From Clostridia bacterium (GTDB taxonomy: Bacteria > Bacillota > Clostridia > Oscillospirales > Acutalibacteraceae), in NCBI GenBank assembly GCA_017430145.1, contig JAFRNP010000116.1, forward strand, positions 1 to 58,627: a stretch of DNA of 58,627 nucleotides, given 5' to 3'. The translations under genes and the position numbers were made by a program. The notes below the pieces were generated by a model. That model did not search any database. It saw only the letters and a list, made by a program, of their open reading frames with translations, and was not told the origin of the DNA. Shown piece after piece: positions 8,408 through 17,003 of this stretch. Within the stretch, counting starts at the first letter, position 1, and each line of letters begins with the position of its first letter.

Positions 8408-10171
8408 TCAGCTGAACGTGTAAATGCGCAGCACTTCCACGCGGTTGTTCAGCGACGTATCGTAGATCTTGCTGTCCGGGATCTCCCGCCGGATATCCGC
8501 GCACAGTTCCGTCATGGCGTCCATAAAGATCAGTTTGCCGGAGACGTCCACGTCCAGATGGTAGAACGCGGTGGAGGCGTTGAAGTACCGCACCTCCGCG
8601 TTGATCCGGTCGCGCACGATCGCCGCCACGTCCGCCGTGGAATTGTTCAGACGCATCTTGAGCTCTTTTTCATAGGCATAGCCGAAGTACTCGTTGTTCT
8701 TGACGAAATTCATCATGTAATCGTGCAGCCACTGATCGATATTCTGGACGTACGCGGTACGGCTGATATCGGTAAAAGAGATCAGATCGGAAGCCTTGTT
8801 TTTATAATAGTTGAGAACCGCCTTATCGCCGCTCGGGATCTTCGCCGTACTGGCGCAGAGCTGGAACAGATGGTCGCGGTACTTTTTGGCCTCGGAGACG
8901 ACGTTTTCCACCGCCGACGCAAAGCATTCCTGAATGAACACGGTATAGCAATTGCGGCGGATCATTTCCTTTGCGTAGGTCAGCGGCGCCTGATGGGGGT
9001 TCACCGGCTGCTTCACACGGGCAAGCACGTCCCGGAAGATCGCATCGATCTCACCGCGTTTGTCATCCAGATAGCGCAGGATCTCATAATACGGGAGGTT
9101 GCTCTTCAGGTAGTTCTCATAAGCGGTCTTGATCACCTCGGCGTCCATGATCTTGCCTGAGGCGATCTGCCGCAGAAGGGCGTCGAACGACCCCATGGTC
9201 ATCCGGTTAAAGTCTGCAGCTGTACAGCCGTTGGTGTCCACGGGCTGCGGGGTGCGCAGCGGGAACAGCGCCATCTGCTCGGGAGAAGGCAGACGGGCGA
9301 ACGCGCGCTCATTGATATAGCGGTCAAGGAACGGGAAGCTGTTGTTGGTAAAGCCGAGCTTTTCCTCCACCTCGCTGACAAGGCCGACGTTTTTCGTGCT
9401 CTCCTCGTTCCAGGAGATCATCGCCTTATTGATCCCCTCCAGAAGCGCAAGCACCGTGCCGGCGGACATTTCGGTATAGGGCTTGGTCAGTTCCCGGTAG
9501 CTGACGGTATGGATCCGCGCGGCAAAGCCGATATCGGTCCACTGCGTCATGCGGATGATGCAAAGCAGGATATTATACAGCGCCGCCCAGCCGTTGTTCT
9601 CCTTCATCAGCATGCCGCCGTTGTCCAGCTTGTTTTCGATAAAGAAGGAGGCAATGTCTCCCAGCGCCCCGGGGTTCGTCTCGCACAGCTTGCGCAGCGG
9701 GATGCTGCAGGGGTTTTCCGTTTCCAGCAGAGCGACAAAGAACTCCCTGATATCATGCCCGGCAAGATACATCCGGACCTGCGAAGAGGCGTCGTTCACG
9801 TTTTGGAGAAGCGCCCCCGGGTCCTGCAGTGCAGTGGTATCGGCAACGTAGACCACGTCGCAGGTGCCGTATTGGAAATCGCTGAGATTACTGTCGATCA
9901 CAAACAGCGAGCGCATGGTCTGGTGCAGGTCCAACCCGTTTGCCGCCTGCATCCCGTCGGGGTAGGACACGTAGGAGATCTTATCCGTATAAACGGACCA
10001 GACGAACCCCATCGTCTCCTGCAGGTGTCCCTGTGCCTGTTTTGCCTCGGCGTCCATGAACACGATCAGCAGCGGGTGCATGGGCACCTTGCCGATCCGC
10101 GCCATACCGCTCTGGAATTCCCGTTTCACGATCAGGTCCCTGACCTGATCCATCAATTGTTTTCCGTCCAT
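8408..10171 (-). CDS. Hypothetical 587-residue protein of the GTPase/tubulin cluster
   Basis: A soluble 587-residue protein with GGGAGG eight bases before its ATG. The N-terminal 200 residues alternate hydrophobic strands and helices (HPLLIVFMDAEA near 32-43, RSLFVIDSNLSDF near 87-99, CDVVYVADTTALQDPGALL near 104-122), giving the impression of a Rossmann-like or VWA-like fold without a nucleotide loop or an intact MIDAS. The remaining 390 residues look helical. No family was recognised. It is the first gene after the structured gap at 10172-10569 and so may start a second transcript carrying the GTPase, GAP1-like and kinase-like genes. Confidence 0.7.
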   Translation of the reverse strand: MDGKQLMDQVRDLIVKREFQSGMARIGKVPMHPLLIVFMDAEAKQAQGHLQETMGFVWSVYTDKISYVSYPDGMQAANGLDLHQTMRSLFVIDSNLSDFQYGTCDVVYVADTTALQDPGALLQNVNDASSQVRMYLAGHDIREFFVALLETENPCSIPLRKLCETNPGALGDIASFFIENKLDNGGMLMKENNGWAALYNILLCIIRMTQWTDIGFAARIHTVSYRELTKPYTEMSAGTVLALLEGINKAMISWNEESTKNVGLVSEVEEKLGFTNNSFPFLDRYINERAFARLPSPEQMALFPLRTPQPVDTNGCTAADFNRMTMGSFDALLRQIASGKIMDAEVIKTAYENYLKSNLPYYEILRYLDDKRGEIDAIFRDVLARVKQPVNPHQAPLTYAKEMIRRNCYTVFIQECFASAVENVVSEAKKYRDHLFQLCASTAKIPSGDKAVLNYYKNKASDLISFTDISRTAYVQNIDQWLHDYMMNFVKNNEYFGYAYEKELKMRLNNSTADVAAIVRDRINAEVRYFNASTAFYHLDVDVSGKLIFMDAMTELCADIRREIPDSKIYDTSLNNRVEVLRIYTFS

Positions 10172-10491
10172 TCGTTACCTCCCGGTTTGATTTCGGTCAC
10201 GCAGGCGCCGCAAAAAAGCGCTGCGTTCGACGTTATAATGAAGTTTCTCCCCTGGATCATGAAGGGAAAAACGTCGATCGCAAATTAATGATTCAGTTTT
10301 TTGCCATCCGGTCTTTAAAACAGAAATGGGGAAGGCTGTTCCCCATATGGTTTACAGACAGATTATGCCGCCCGATCGCAGCAGAAACCGGCCATACACG
10401 GCGCAGTCCTGTCTGAACCGACTGCTGACAGGCAGCGCCTGTCCGAATATCGGGCAGGCGCAACCTCGCGTTCACCCCTGGTGCAAATGCC
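10172..10491. other. Structured non-coding gap upstream of the 587-residue gene
   Basis: No protein-coding frame with gene-like character is seen here. Several inverted repeats are present. ATGGGGAA/TTCCCCAT lies at 10326-10346, CCTGTC/GACAGG lies near 10408-10432, and an 11-bp stem lies at 10435-10461 (GCGCCTGTCCG against CGGGCAGGCGC). The last pairs fully, with one G-U, only when read as plus-strand RNA; on the minus strand it has an A-C mismatch. Near 10233-10238 TATAAC could be a -10 for the minus-strand gene, but no good -35 was found. The gap probably holds a promoter and leader for the downstream genes, or a small RNA. Confidence 0.35.
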
Positions 10492-10552
10492 AAAGAGAAA
10501 GGCGCCGGGCTTTCGCTGCAAACGAAGAAAAGCGTTTGGCGCCTTCTCTTTT
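10492..10552. terminator. Long hairpin after the tubulin-like gene
   Basis: AAAGAGAAAGGCGCC (10492-10506) pairs with GGCGCCTTCTCTTT (10538-10551), and an inner CAAACG/CGTTTG stem closes the top. It starts 18 bases beyond the tubulin-like stop codon, so it can end or attenuate the VWA-tubulin transcript. A long pure T run is missing; the T-rich arm itself takes that place. Confidence 0.6.
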
Positions 10553-10569
10553 AAAGGAACGCTGTTTTA

Positions 10570-13500
10570 TCAGAAGCTGTGATTCATTTTGAAGTTCTCA
10601 AACTGATCGTAAAGATCGGCAAGGAACTTTTCGATCTCCGCTTTCTCAGCGAATTTTGCGGTCTGGTTGTACCAGCCGTTGATACGCTTCATAAACGCTT
10701 CGATCTTCGTATCAAGCACTGCGGCGGGATCCGCGTAAAGATCATTCTCCTTGTCGTTTGCCATGTTCCAGATCTGTTCCTTCAGCTCGGGATCCATATT
10801 TTTAAAGGACAGGTAAGCCTGATAGGACGGGATGACTGCAAACGGGAACTTACCGAGTTCCTTCATGCAGGTGAGTTTTTCTTCGTTCGTCTTGCCGCGC
10901 TCGTTCCAGCTGTAGGAAAGATCGTTGCCGACGATATCAATAATACCCGTGAACAGAGCAAGACAGAAAGCGTCCATCGCAAGGGAGCCGCTCTTGAGCT
11001 CCTTGAAGCGCGCCTCATACAGCGGTTTCACGTCGGCGACCGCCGCCTGCAGCTTCTCCATACGCTCGATCTGCGCCTGGGTGTCCATGACAAGCTGCGG
11101 GGCTTTCACGAACAGGTCGCGGTAGAAGCGGGTCGTGTACTTCATGCCGTCCGGATCGTTCATCGGATCCTTGTATTCCGCCTTGAGCTCCGTAACTTCC
11201 TCGATCATCTCCAGCGCGCCGGCAACGTTTTCCTCAAGCGCCGCAATGCCGTCCTTGATGGCGGACGCGCTGAGTTCGGCAAGGTTCGCGGCAGAACGGA
11301 TCGCCGCGGTCAGGTCTTCGCCCGCCTTGATGAGCGCTGCCGCCTTGTCCTCCGAGACGCCGTAATACTGGATCTGGCCCTGGGAGGTGATCTTGATCAG
11401 GCCGGCTTCCATCGCGTCGTCAAAGACCTTGACGTAATCCTCGACATACTTCAGCGTGACGTTGGAAGAGTTGAAGAACTGGATGGGAGACAGCGGCGCC
11501 AGTTTTCCCCAGTCACGGAATTTGCCGGGGATCTGCGGCATGCCGAGATAAGAGTGCAGCTTGGAATTCTGCGGTACGTTGTTTTCGGCGATCGGGATCC
11601 CTGAGATCGCGCTGAGCGACACGCCGTCATGCCGCATTTCGATAAAGATACGGTCCGTAACGGCGGAGGGGTTCACGATCAGGTTATAATTGATATTGGT
11701 ATTGGCGGCAGCCTGCTGGATCGCGGCGGAGATCGAGGGGATCGTGACCCAGCCGCTCATGGTGAGCCCGCCGGTATCCTGTACCTTGGAGTTGGTCTCG
11801 AACAGCGGACGCGCCTTGTTGAACAGATTCTGCAGACGCGCCTGCACGTATTGGGTCACGTTGTCGTTGGTGACCTGCGTGTAATCGTGCAGGGAATTGT
11901 CGTGGGCGTACGCCATACGCAGATAGTCGTCGATGGTCTTGTTGACGAAGGAATTGAACAGGCCGTGCTCGGTATCGACAAAGAACTGGACGATGTAATC
12001 GCAGAACTGCGCTTTGTTCTCCGTGAACAGCATGTCGCGGTCGCGCATCAGATACGTCATGAAGTTGCCGAAGGCGTCCGGTACGTTCGGCACCGACTTG
12101 GCGATCTCCTCATCCAGCGTCTTTTTGATCTGGTCCATGGTCAGCAGATACTCGGCATAGGAGGTATCCACCGCCAGCGGCGTGTCGGATTCGATGTCCT
12201 TTTCGTTCTGCAGGAAAGTTTCCATCAGCTCGTTGAAAACGTTGAGCAGACGGATATAATAGGTATCGGCCTCCGTGATCAGCTGCTTTTTGAACTCATA
12301 CAGGATCTTGCCGAGGCGTCTGAACATATGGACCTCGGAAAGCTGCGCCATGTAGCCGATGAGCGCCTCTTCCGCGATGGCGCTCTTTTTCTTGAGCGAC
12401 AGGCTGCCGGCGGTCTTCGCGTCAAGGACCGCGTTGTTGTACTCGGCGACGCGGGACTGGATGTTCAGCTCCTTGTTGTTGAGGGTCTGGATGTTCTGGG
12501 CGATCAGGCCGTCGATGATGTTGACCAGGCTCCCCTTCTCCGCACGCTTGATGGCGCCGTAGGCGTAAGCCGGTCCCTTGGTCACGTCGCAGGCGACCAT
12601 GTTGAGCTGCCGCTTGATCTGCCCCAGCAGCGAACCGGAGTTGTTGATATCCAGCATGGACTTCATGTTGGTCTCATACACGCCGATCTTCTGGTTGAGC
12701 TGCGGTTCATAGTGATCGTAGAGCTGACGCGGGATCTGGATGTCCGCACCCATGCGGGCAAGCATATCCTTATCGGTGACGATGTTGTTCCAGTCGACGT
12801 CCTTGATGTCATACTGGAAGGGTGCAAACATGGTCGGGTTCGCCTTATTGTAAAGCTGGCGAAGAATGCCGTCGTAAACGGCGTTCTGGCCCATGCCGCC
12901 GCGGGCATACGCGTTGCATGCGATCCGCATGATATCGTCCGCGATCGGGAACGCAGTCCCCCTGGAGGTAAAGATCTTGTTAAATTCGCTGAACAGACGC
13001 GCGGTCAGATACGTGTTGATCTCACGGAACGGCACGATGGCGCAGGAGGAACCCATGGAGGAATAGTTGCAGTTATAGCCGCAGGTCCGCTTGGCTTCCG
13101 CCTGGTGCATCTTGGTATCGGCGTTGGAGATCTCGGAGATCATGTCGTGGTCTTTGCCCGCCGCGTCCACAAAGAAGTCCAGCAGATATTCCGTGACCAC
13201 GTTCATCGCGTAATTGTATGCCGTTTTGCCGTGGCCGTTCATCACGGCGCCCTGGTTGCTGATGATGTGGCAAAGGTGCACGGGGGCACTGCTCCACGGG
13301 ATCGGACGAACGGGAGACGTATTATAGACTTGATCGAACGCACCGTGGTTCTTCGCCAGAGACATGCAGTAATCCAGATCCTGCATCGCGCCGTAGCCGT
13401 TGTTGCGGATATACGCTTTCACGTCCGCAGCGGCGACCACGTCCTCGTTGACCTGGGGCAGGAAGAAATAGCCGATGATGTTGGCGTCCGGGAAGTATTC

Positions 13501-14100
13501 CTTGAGCATGTAGCACAGATCCAGGAAGGTACCGGAGCCGGTGCCGCCGCCCATACCGGAGATCACGTGGATGTACGCACGGGAGGCACCGTCCGCCATT
13601 TTGCTGATGGCAAGGCCGCTGGTGGCTTCATTATAGATATTCTGGATCCGGGTGATGACCTTTTGGGCGTTGCCCGCAAGATACAGTCTGCCCAGCGGAC
13701 GCACACCGGACGCGCCGGCGCCGCTGCCTGCCTTCAGGGACCCGTCCTTGGGCACCCAATCCTGCCACTGTACGCCGTCGTGCAGCGCGTCGATCAGGGA
13801 ATGGTCCTCGATGTTGATGATCTCGTCGGCGTCCAGACCCATGATGTTGCTTTCATCGTTCTGTCCGTCCGCCTTGATATCGGTATCGATGCTCAGGAAC
13901 TTGATGCGGTGGAACCTGCCGTTCGTGTCGTCGCCGTTGAAACGAAGACGCTGGAACGACTGCGTCTTGATCATCTTCGTGCAGAACGTTCCCGTTCCGC
14001 CGAGGCCGATCACGATGTTCGCACAGTTCTTCGCCTGTCTGCTCTTCTGCGCCATGCTGGTCACGCCGCCGCCGTTGATAAGTAACAGTTTGTTATACAT
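10570..14100 (-). CDS. Tubulin/FtsZ-superfamily GTPase-like protein (tubulin-like), 1176 residues
   Basis: The N-terminal 400 residues carry the tubulin/FtsZ nucleotide-binding signature: GLGGTG at 32-37 on the first strand and GMGGGTGSG at 182-190, the diagnostic glycine-rich T4 loop. Both are intact, so GTP binding is expected. The remaining 770 residues are mainly helical, with charged stretches that could form coiled coils, far longer than FtsZ (about 350-400 residues). No membrane helix is seen. This fits the Tubulin_2-type family of large bacterial tubulin-like proteins rather than the cell-division protein. The chosen ATG has GGGAGG 6-8 bases upstream; a second Met at residue 16 lacks a site. 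The gene follows the VWA gene by 23 bases and is probably co-transcribed. Whether it polymerises cannot be told from sequence. Confidence 0.8.
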   Translation of the reverse strand: MYNKLLLINGGGVTSMAQKSRQAKNCANIVIGLGGTGTFCTKMIKTQSFQRLRFNGDDTNGRFHRIKFLSIDTDIKADGQNDESNIMGLDADEIINIEDHSLIDALHDGVQWQDWVPKDGSLKAGSGAGASGVRPLGRLYLAGNAQKVITRIQNIYNEATSGLAISKMADGASRAYIHVISGMGGGTGSGTFLDLCYMLKEYFPDANIIGYFFLPQVNEDVVAAADVKAYIRNNGYGAMQDLDYCMSLAKNHGAFDQVYNTSPVRPIPWSSAPVHLCHIISNQGAVMNGHGKTAYNYAMNVVTEYLLDFFVDAAGKDHDMISEISNADTKMHQAEAKRTCGYNCNYSSMGSSCAIVPFREINTYLTARLFSEFNKIFTSRGTAFPIADDIMRIACNAYARGGMGQNAVYDGILRQLYNKANPTMFAPFQYDIKDVDWNNIVTDKDMLARMGADIQIPRQLYDHYEPQLNQKIGVYETNMKSMLDINNSGSLLGQIKRQLNMVACDVTKGPAYAYGAIKRAEKGSLVNIIDGLIAQNIQTLNNKELNIQSRVAEYNNAVLDAKTAGSLSLKKKSAIAEEALIGYMAQLSEVHMFRRLGKILYEFKKQLITEADTYYIRLLNVFNELMETFLQNEKDIESDTPLAVDTSYAEYLLTMDQIKKTLDEEIAKSVPNVPDAFGNFMTYLMRDRDMLFTENKAQFCDYIVQFFVDTEHGLFNSFVNKTIDDYLRMAYAHDNSLHDYTQVTNDNVTQYVQARLQNLFNKARPLFETNSKVQDTGGLTMSGWVTIPSISAAIQQAAANTNINYNLIVNPSAVTDRIFIEMRHDGVSLSAISGIPIAENNVPQNSKLHSYLGMPQIPGKFRDWGKLAPLSPIQFFNSSNVTLKYVEDYVKVFDDAMEAGLIKITSQGQIQYYGVSEDKAAALIKAGEDLTAAIRSAANLAELSASAIKDGIAALEENVAGALEMIEEVTELKAEYKDPMNDPDGMKYTTRFYRDLFVKAPQLVMDTQAQIERMEKLQAAVADVKPLYEARFKELKSGSLAMDAFCLALFTGIIDIVGNDLSYSWNERGKTNEEKLTCMKELGKFPFAVIPSYQAYLSFKNMDPELKEQIWNMANDKENDLYADPAAVLDTKIEAFMKRINGWYNQTAKFAEKAEIEKFLADLYDQFENFKMNHSF

Positions 14101-14123
14101 ACATATCCTCCCGAATATATTAT

Positions 14124-16535
14124 TTATCTTTTTCTTTTTCCGCCGGATTTCGGTTCATACAGGACCGTAAAGCTGATCGAACCGTTGCTGTAGCCGCCGT
14201 CGTCATAGCCGCCGTCGTAGCTGTCGTTGGCGTTGCCGCCGAAGCTGCCGCCGGTGTTGCCGAAGCCGTCGTAGCTGTAACCGCCGTTCTGGCCGTTGTC
14301 TCCGAAACCGCCGTCGCCGTAGCCGAAGCCGCCGCCGTTATTGTTTCCGAAGCCGCCGCCGTTGCCGCCGAAGCCGCCGAAACCGCCGAAACCGCCCTGC
14401 TGGCCGTTATTGCCGAAACCGCCGCCGGGCTTGCCGCCCTGGTTGCCCTTGGGCGCCGAAGGCTTGCCGGCCGGCGCGTTCGGTACGGTGATCATGTATT
14501 CCCTGCCTGCCTGGATCTTCATTTTCTTTGCGGGCTTGGACACGCCGCACGTGACCGGGCGGTCCGTAACAAAGGTAATGAAGTTGCCCGCCTGCGCCTG
14601 GAAATAGGACTTTCTCTGGTCAAGTCCGACGTTCGGCAGGCCGCTGAACTTAGCAAGGATACATTTGCCCTTTCCGGGGTATTCCAGAATGACCGGATTG
14701 TAGGTGTCCTGCGGCGTGATGGTGATCGGGCCGCGGAAGCGCATTCCGGCAAGCCGCACGGAAATGAAGATGAGCGCGCCGGCGCCGAGAAGGACCAGGA
14801 TCCCGAAAATGATCGCCGTGACCCTGCCGATGTGGTTGATCTTCAGCACCACCTTGAAATCCACGGATTCTCCGCGGGTATCGTAGCAGGTGAACCGGAA
14901 ATCGCCTTTTGAAGCGCCGGGCGAGTAAACGGTAAGTTCCTTCGTCTGCGGGTCGTAGGTAAAGTCCTTATCGTCAAAGGTCTTCGACGTCAGCTGCACT
15001 TCCAGATCCTCAATGGGATCCTGACTGTCGCTGAAATACTGCTTCAGGTCGTAGAGCTTTACGTTTTTCTTAAAGGGCCAGAGACTGATCTTGTCTTCCA
15101 GCACGGCCGGATTCACCGTGGGCGGGTCGTTGGGCAGCAGGTTCGGATCCAGCGTAAACTCGATCGGGCCGATCACGTCGGAAGCTCTGTGGATCTCAGA
15201 TCCGGGCTCGCCGTCCACGTCGAAATCCACGTCCACGTCGAATTTAAATGCGCCCTCTTCCATGGTCAGCGCCGCTTCCAGATGGTCGCCGTTTACCTTC
15301 ATGGGTTCGGAACGGATGACTTTACCGAATTTATCCCGGACGTTGACCTTCGCTTCAAAGCCCTGATAATCGTCGGCTGCAGCCGTTTTCGTATCGTCCT
15401 TCAGAAACGCCGTGATCGTGTACGGGTCATTAGGGCTGAGGATGGTCTCTGCCGACGCCGCCTGCGCGGTCACTTCCAGATACGTGTTCTCGAGGCATTG
15501 GATGCCGACTTCGTCGCCGGGCGTCCCGGTCAGGTGGAGCTTCCATTCGCCGCGTACAACGTCCGCGATCTTCAGCAGCTGATACGCGTTGCTGTCCAGG
15601 CCCTCCTGGCATTGGGCGTCGGAACCGTCCGGCTTCGTCACCTGATAACCGGTGACAGGTCCGTACAGGACGATATTGATCGCGTTGACGCCGATGCCCG
15701 GGACGTGGAAAACGGCGTCCAGGCTCCCGCTGGACGGGATCGTGATACGTCCGCCGTTATCGTCATCCGGAGGAGGCGCATCCTGGTTCAGCATCTGCAA
15801 TAACGTTGCAGACGCAAGCGGCAGATCGTTGGAATCATGGATCTCGATAAACCGTCCGTCAGTCTGCGTCGCCACCGCCTGCATTTCGTCGACCCTTGAG
15901 GTCCCGCCGGCGTTCAGGCAGAGGCTGAATACCTTGATCCCTTCGTCTCTGGCGTTCTGAATCGCGGTATCCTTCAGTTCCCGGGAGGCGGTCTCTTTCT
16001 TCGCGTCGCGCTGTCCCTTTCCGTTGAGGATCTCCGTGTTGCCGTCGCTGAAAAAGACGATCACGTTCGGCACGTCGGGGTTTGCGGCGTGCTCCGCCTT
16101 GAGCATATCCACCGCCACGTTCAGCGCCTCGCCGATATTGGTGTCGTCCGCCTTCGTGGGATCCGGCGCGCTCTGGATTTTCGTGAGCACTGAGGTCTTC
16201 ACGTCCGGCGTAATCGTCTGCAGGTCGACCTTTTCATCGACCTTGGTGGCAAAGCGCACGTAACCGAGCTTGTTGGGCTGCGAATCGTCCAGCAGTTCGA
16301 TAAACAGCTTTGCCGCTTCGTCGCGCAGGCGCTGCGGGTCGGAATTGGACGACAGCGAGCCGCTGGCGTCCATGACCAGCACCAAATTATAGGTGTTGCT
16401 GCCGGTCTGCGACGAACCGCCGGGCTGCGCAGGCGCGCCGGGCTGCGCGGCAGGCGGCGCCGACGCCGCTGCAAACGCAAAAAATGCCGTTGCGGCCAGC
16501 AGCAACGCCAGTACAACGCTCAAGCATTTTCTCAT
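14124..16535 (-). CDS. Secreted, membrane-anchored VWA protein with Gly-rich tail
   Basis: An 803-residue protein. Residues 1-25 form a signal peptide and residues 48-245 a von Willebrand A domain with MIDAS motif DASGS at 56-60, a TNIGEAL threonine and a later VFFSDGN aspartate, so metal-dependent ligand binding is likely. Beta-rich, Ig-like segments follow, then one membrane helix at about 572-597. The roughly 200 residues after it should be cytoplasmic: a small beta-rich domain, a 100-residue Gly/Asn/Phe/Tyr-rich stretch (repeats of GGFGGFGG), and a basic end (GGKRKR). I chose ATG 16535 because GAGGTG lies 7 bases upstream; an in-frame TTG at 16553 has no site and would spoil the signal peptide. 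It heads the operon and could link the outside to the tubulin-like protein. Confidence 0.8.
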   Translation of the reverse strand: MRKCLSVVLALLLAATAFFAFAAASAPPAAQPGAPAQPGGSSQTGSNTYNLVLVMDASGSLSSNSDPQRLRDEAAKLFIELLDDSQPNKLGYVRFATKVDEKVDLQTITPDVKTSVLTKIQSAPDPTKADDTNIGEALNVAVDMLKAEHAANPDVPNVIVFFSDGNTEILNGKGQRDAKKETASRELKDTAIQNARDEGIKVFSLCLNAGGTSRVDEMQAVATQTDGRFIEIHDSNDLPLASATLLQMLNQDAPPPDDDNGGRITIPSSGSLDAVFHVPGIGVNAINIVLYGPVTGYQVTKPDGSDAQCQEGLDSNAYQLLKIADVVRGEWKLHLTGTPGDEVGIQCLENTYLEVTAQAASAETILSPNDPYTITAFLKDDTKTAAADDYQGFEAKVNVRDKFGKVIRSEPMKVNGDHLEAALTMEEGAFKFDVDVDFDVDGEPGSEIHRASDVIGPIEFTLDPNLLPNDPPTVNPAVLEDKISLWPFKKNVKLYDLKQYFSDSQDPIEDLEVQLTSKTFDDKDFTYDPQTKELTVYSPGASKGDFRFTCYDTRGESVDFKVVLKINHIGRVTAIIFGILVLLGAGALIFISVRLAGMRFRGPITITPQDTYNPVILEYPGKGKCILAKFSGLPNVGLDQRKSYFQAQAGNFITFVTDRPVTCGVSKPAKKMKIQAGREYMITVPNAPAGKPSAPKGNQGGKPGGGFGNNGQQGGFGGFGGFGGNGGGFGNNNGGGFGYGDGGFGDNGQNGGYSYDGFGNTGGSFGGNANDSYDGGYDDGGYSNGSISFTVLYEPKSGGKRKR

Positions 16536-16575
16536 ATTCTTCACCTCATACAAAATATTTAAATCTATTTAGTTA

Positions 16576-16604
16576 ATTTTATCACCTATTTAAACAAAAG
16601 TCAA
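16576..16604 (-). promoter_or_regulatory. Sigma-A promoter of the VWA/tubulin operon
   Basis: On the minus strand, TTGACT (16599-16604) and TAAAAT (16576-16581) are separated by exactly 17 bases, with a TGA just before the -10 (extended -10). Transcription would start near 16569, leaving a short leader before the ATG at 16535. Confidence 0.7.
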
Positions 16605-16705
16605 CATAAATAGCCAAGGAACCGCCCGCTTTTATAAAAAAATATGCACTGTTTTTACTGTATAATATCCATAAAAAGCAGCGATCGAAAAACCGAAAAA
16701 AAGCA

Positions 16706-16734
16706 TTGCCTTCCACCGCCTTCTGTGATAAAAT
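16706..16734 (+). promoter_or_regulatory. Sigma-A promoter of the Cys-rich protein/oxidoreductase pair
   Basis: TTGCCT (16706-16711), 17 bases, then TAAAAT (16729-16734) preceded by TGA (extended -10). It points away from the VWA operon promoter, giving a divergent arrangement, and the start site would lie about 38 bases before the TTG start at 16779. Confidence 0.6.
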
Positions 16735-16778
16735 AGTATTCCGGCAAAACGATGATAAAGAACGTGGAGGCGATCCGG

Positions 16779-16952
16779 TTGACTGTCTGCGAAAACTGTT
16801 TATACTGCGGCGAAGATGAAGAAACGGGCGAAAGCGTCTGCTCGGCGCCGCTGGATATGGACGAGGCCGAACACTTTTTGGACGACCGCTTCCGCAATTG
16901 CCCGTACTACACCCCCGGAGACGAGTATACGATCGTAAAGAAACAGAACTGA
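16779..16952 (+). CDS. Small Cys-rich protein (DUF6472-like)
   Basis: A 57-residue protein with a TTG start placed 8 bases after GGAGG (16766-16770). Reading from the earlier in-frame ATG at 16752 would put the ribosome binding site inside the gene. It has two CxxC-like pairs, C4/C7 (CENCLYC) and a later C around 17, plus CPYY near 40-43 and the ending DEYTIVKKQN. This pattern recalls, from memory, the family DUF6472 of small clostridial proteins. The cysteines suggest a zinc or Fe-S site. It precedes the FAD-dependent oxidoreductase by 51 bases and shares its promoter, so the two may work together. Confidence 0.7.
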   Translation: MTVCENCLYCGEDEETGESVCSAPLDMDEAEHFLDDRFRNCPYYTPGDEYTIVKKQN

Positions 16953-17003
16953 ACAAAAAACGGCCGCCGGCAGGCTTCCGGCGACAGAAAAAAGGAGAAC
17001 CTT

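Noticed and set aside
10293-10493. 66-codon frame on the minus strand in the large gap
   Set aside because: No ribosome binding site, no family resemblance, and it runs across several inverted repeats.
11629-14085. Open frame of 818 codons on the plus strand
   Set aside because: Antisense shadow of the tubulin-like gene, which has intact family motifs and a ribosome binding site; the shadow has neither.
16536-16553. Upstream TTG start for the VWA protein
   Set aside because: It would place six extra residues (including Glu) before the signal peptide and lacks a ribosome binding site, while ATG 16535 has GAGGTG at the right distance.
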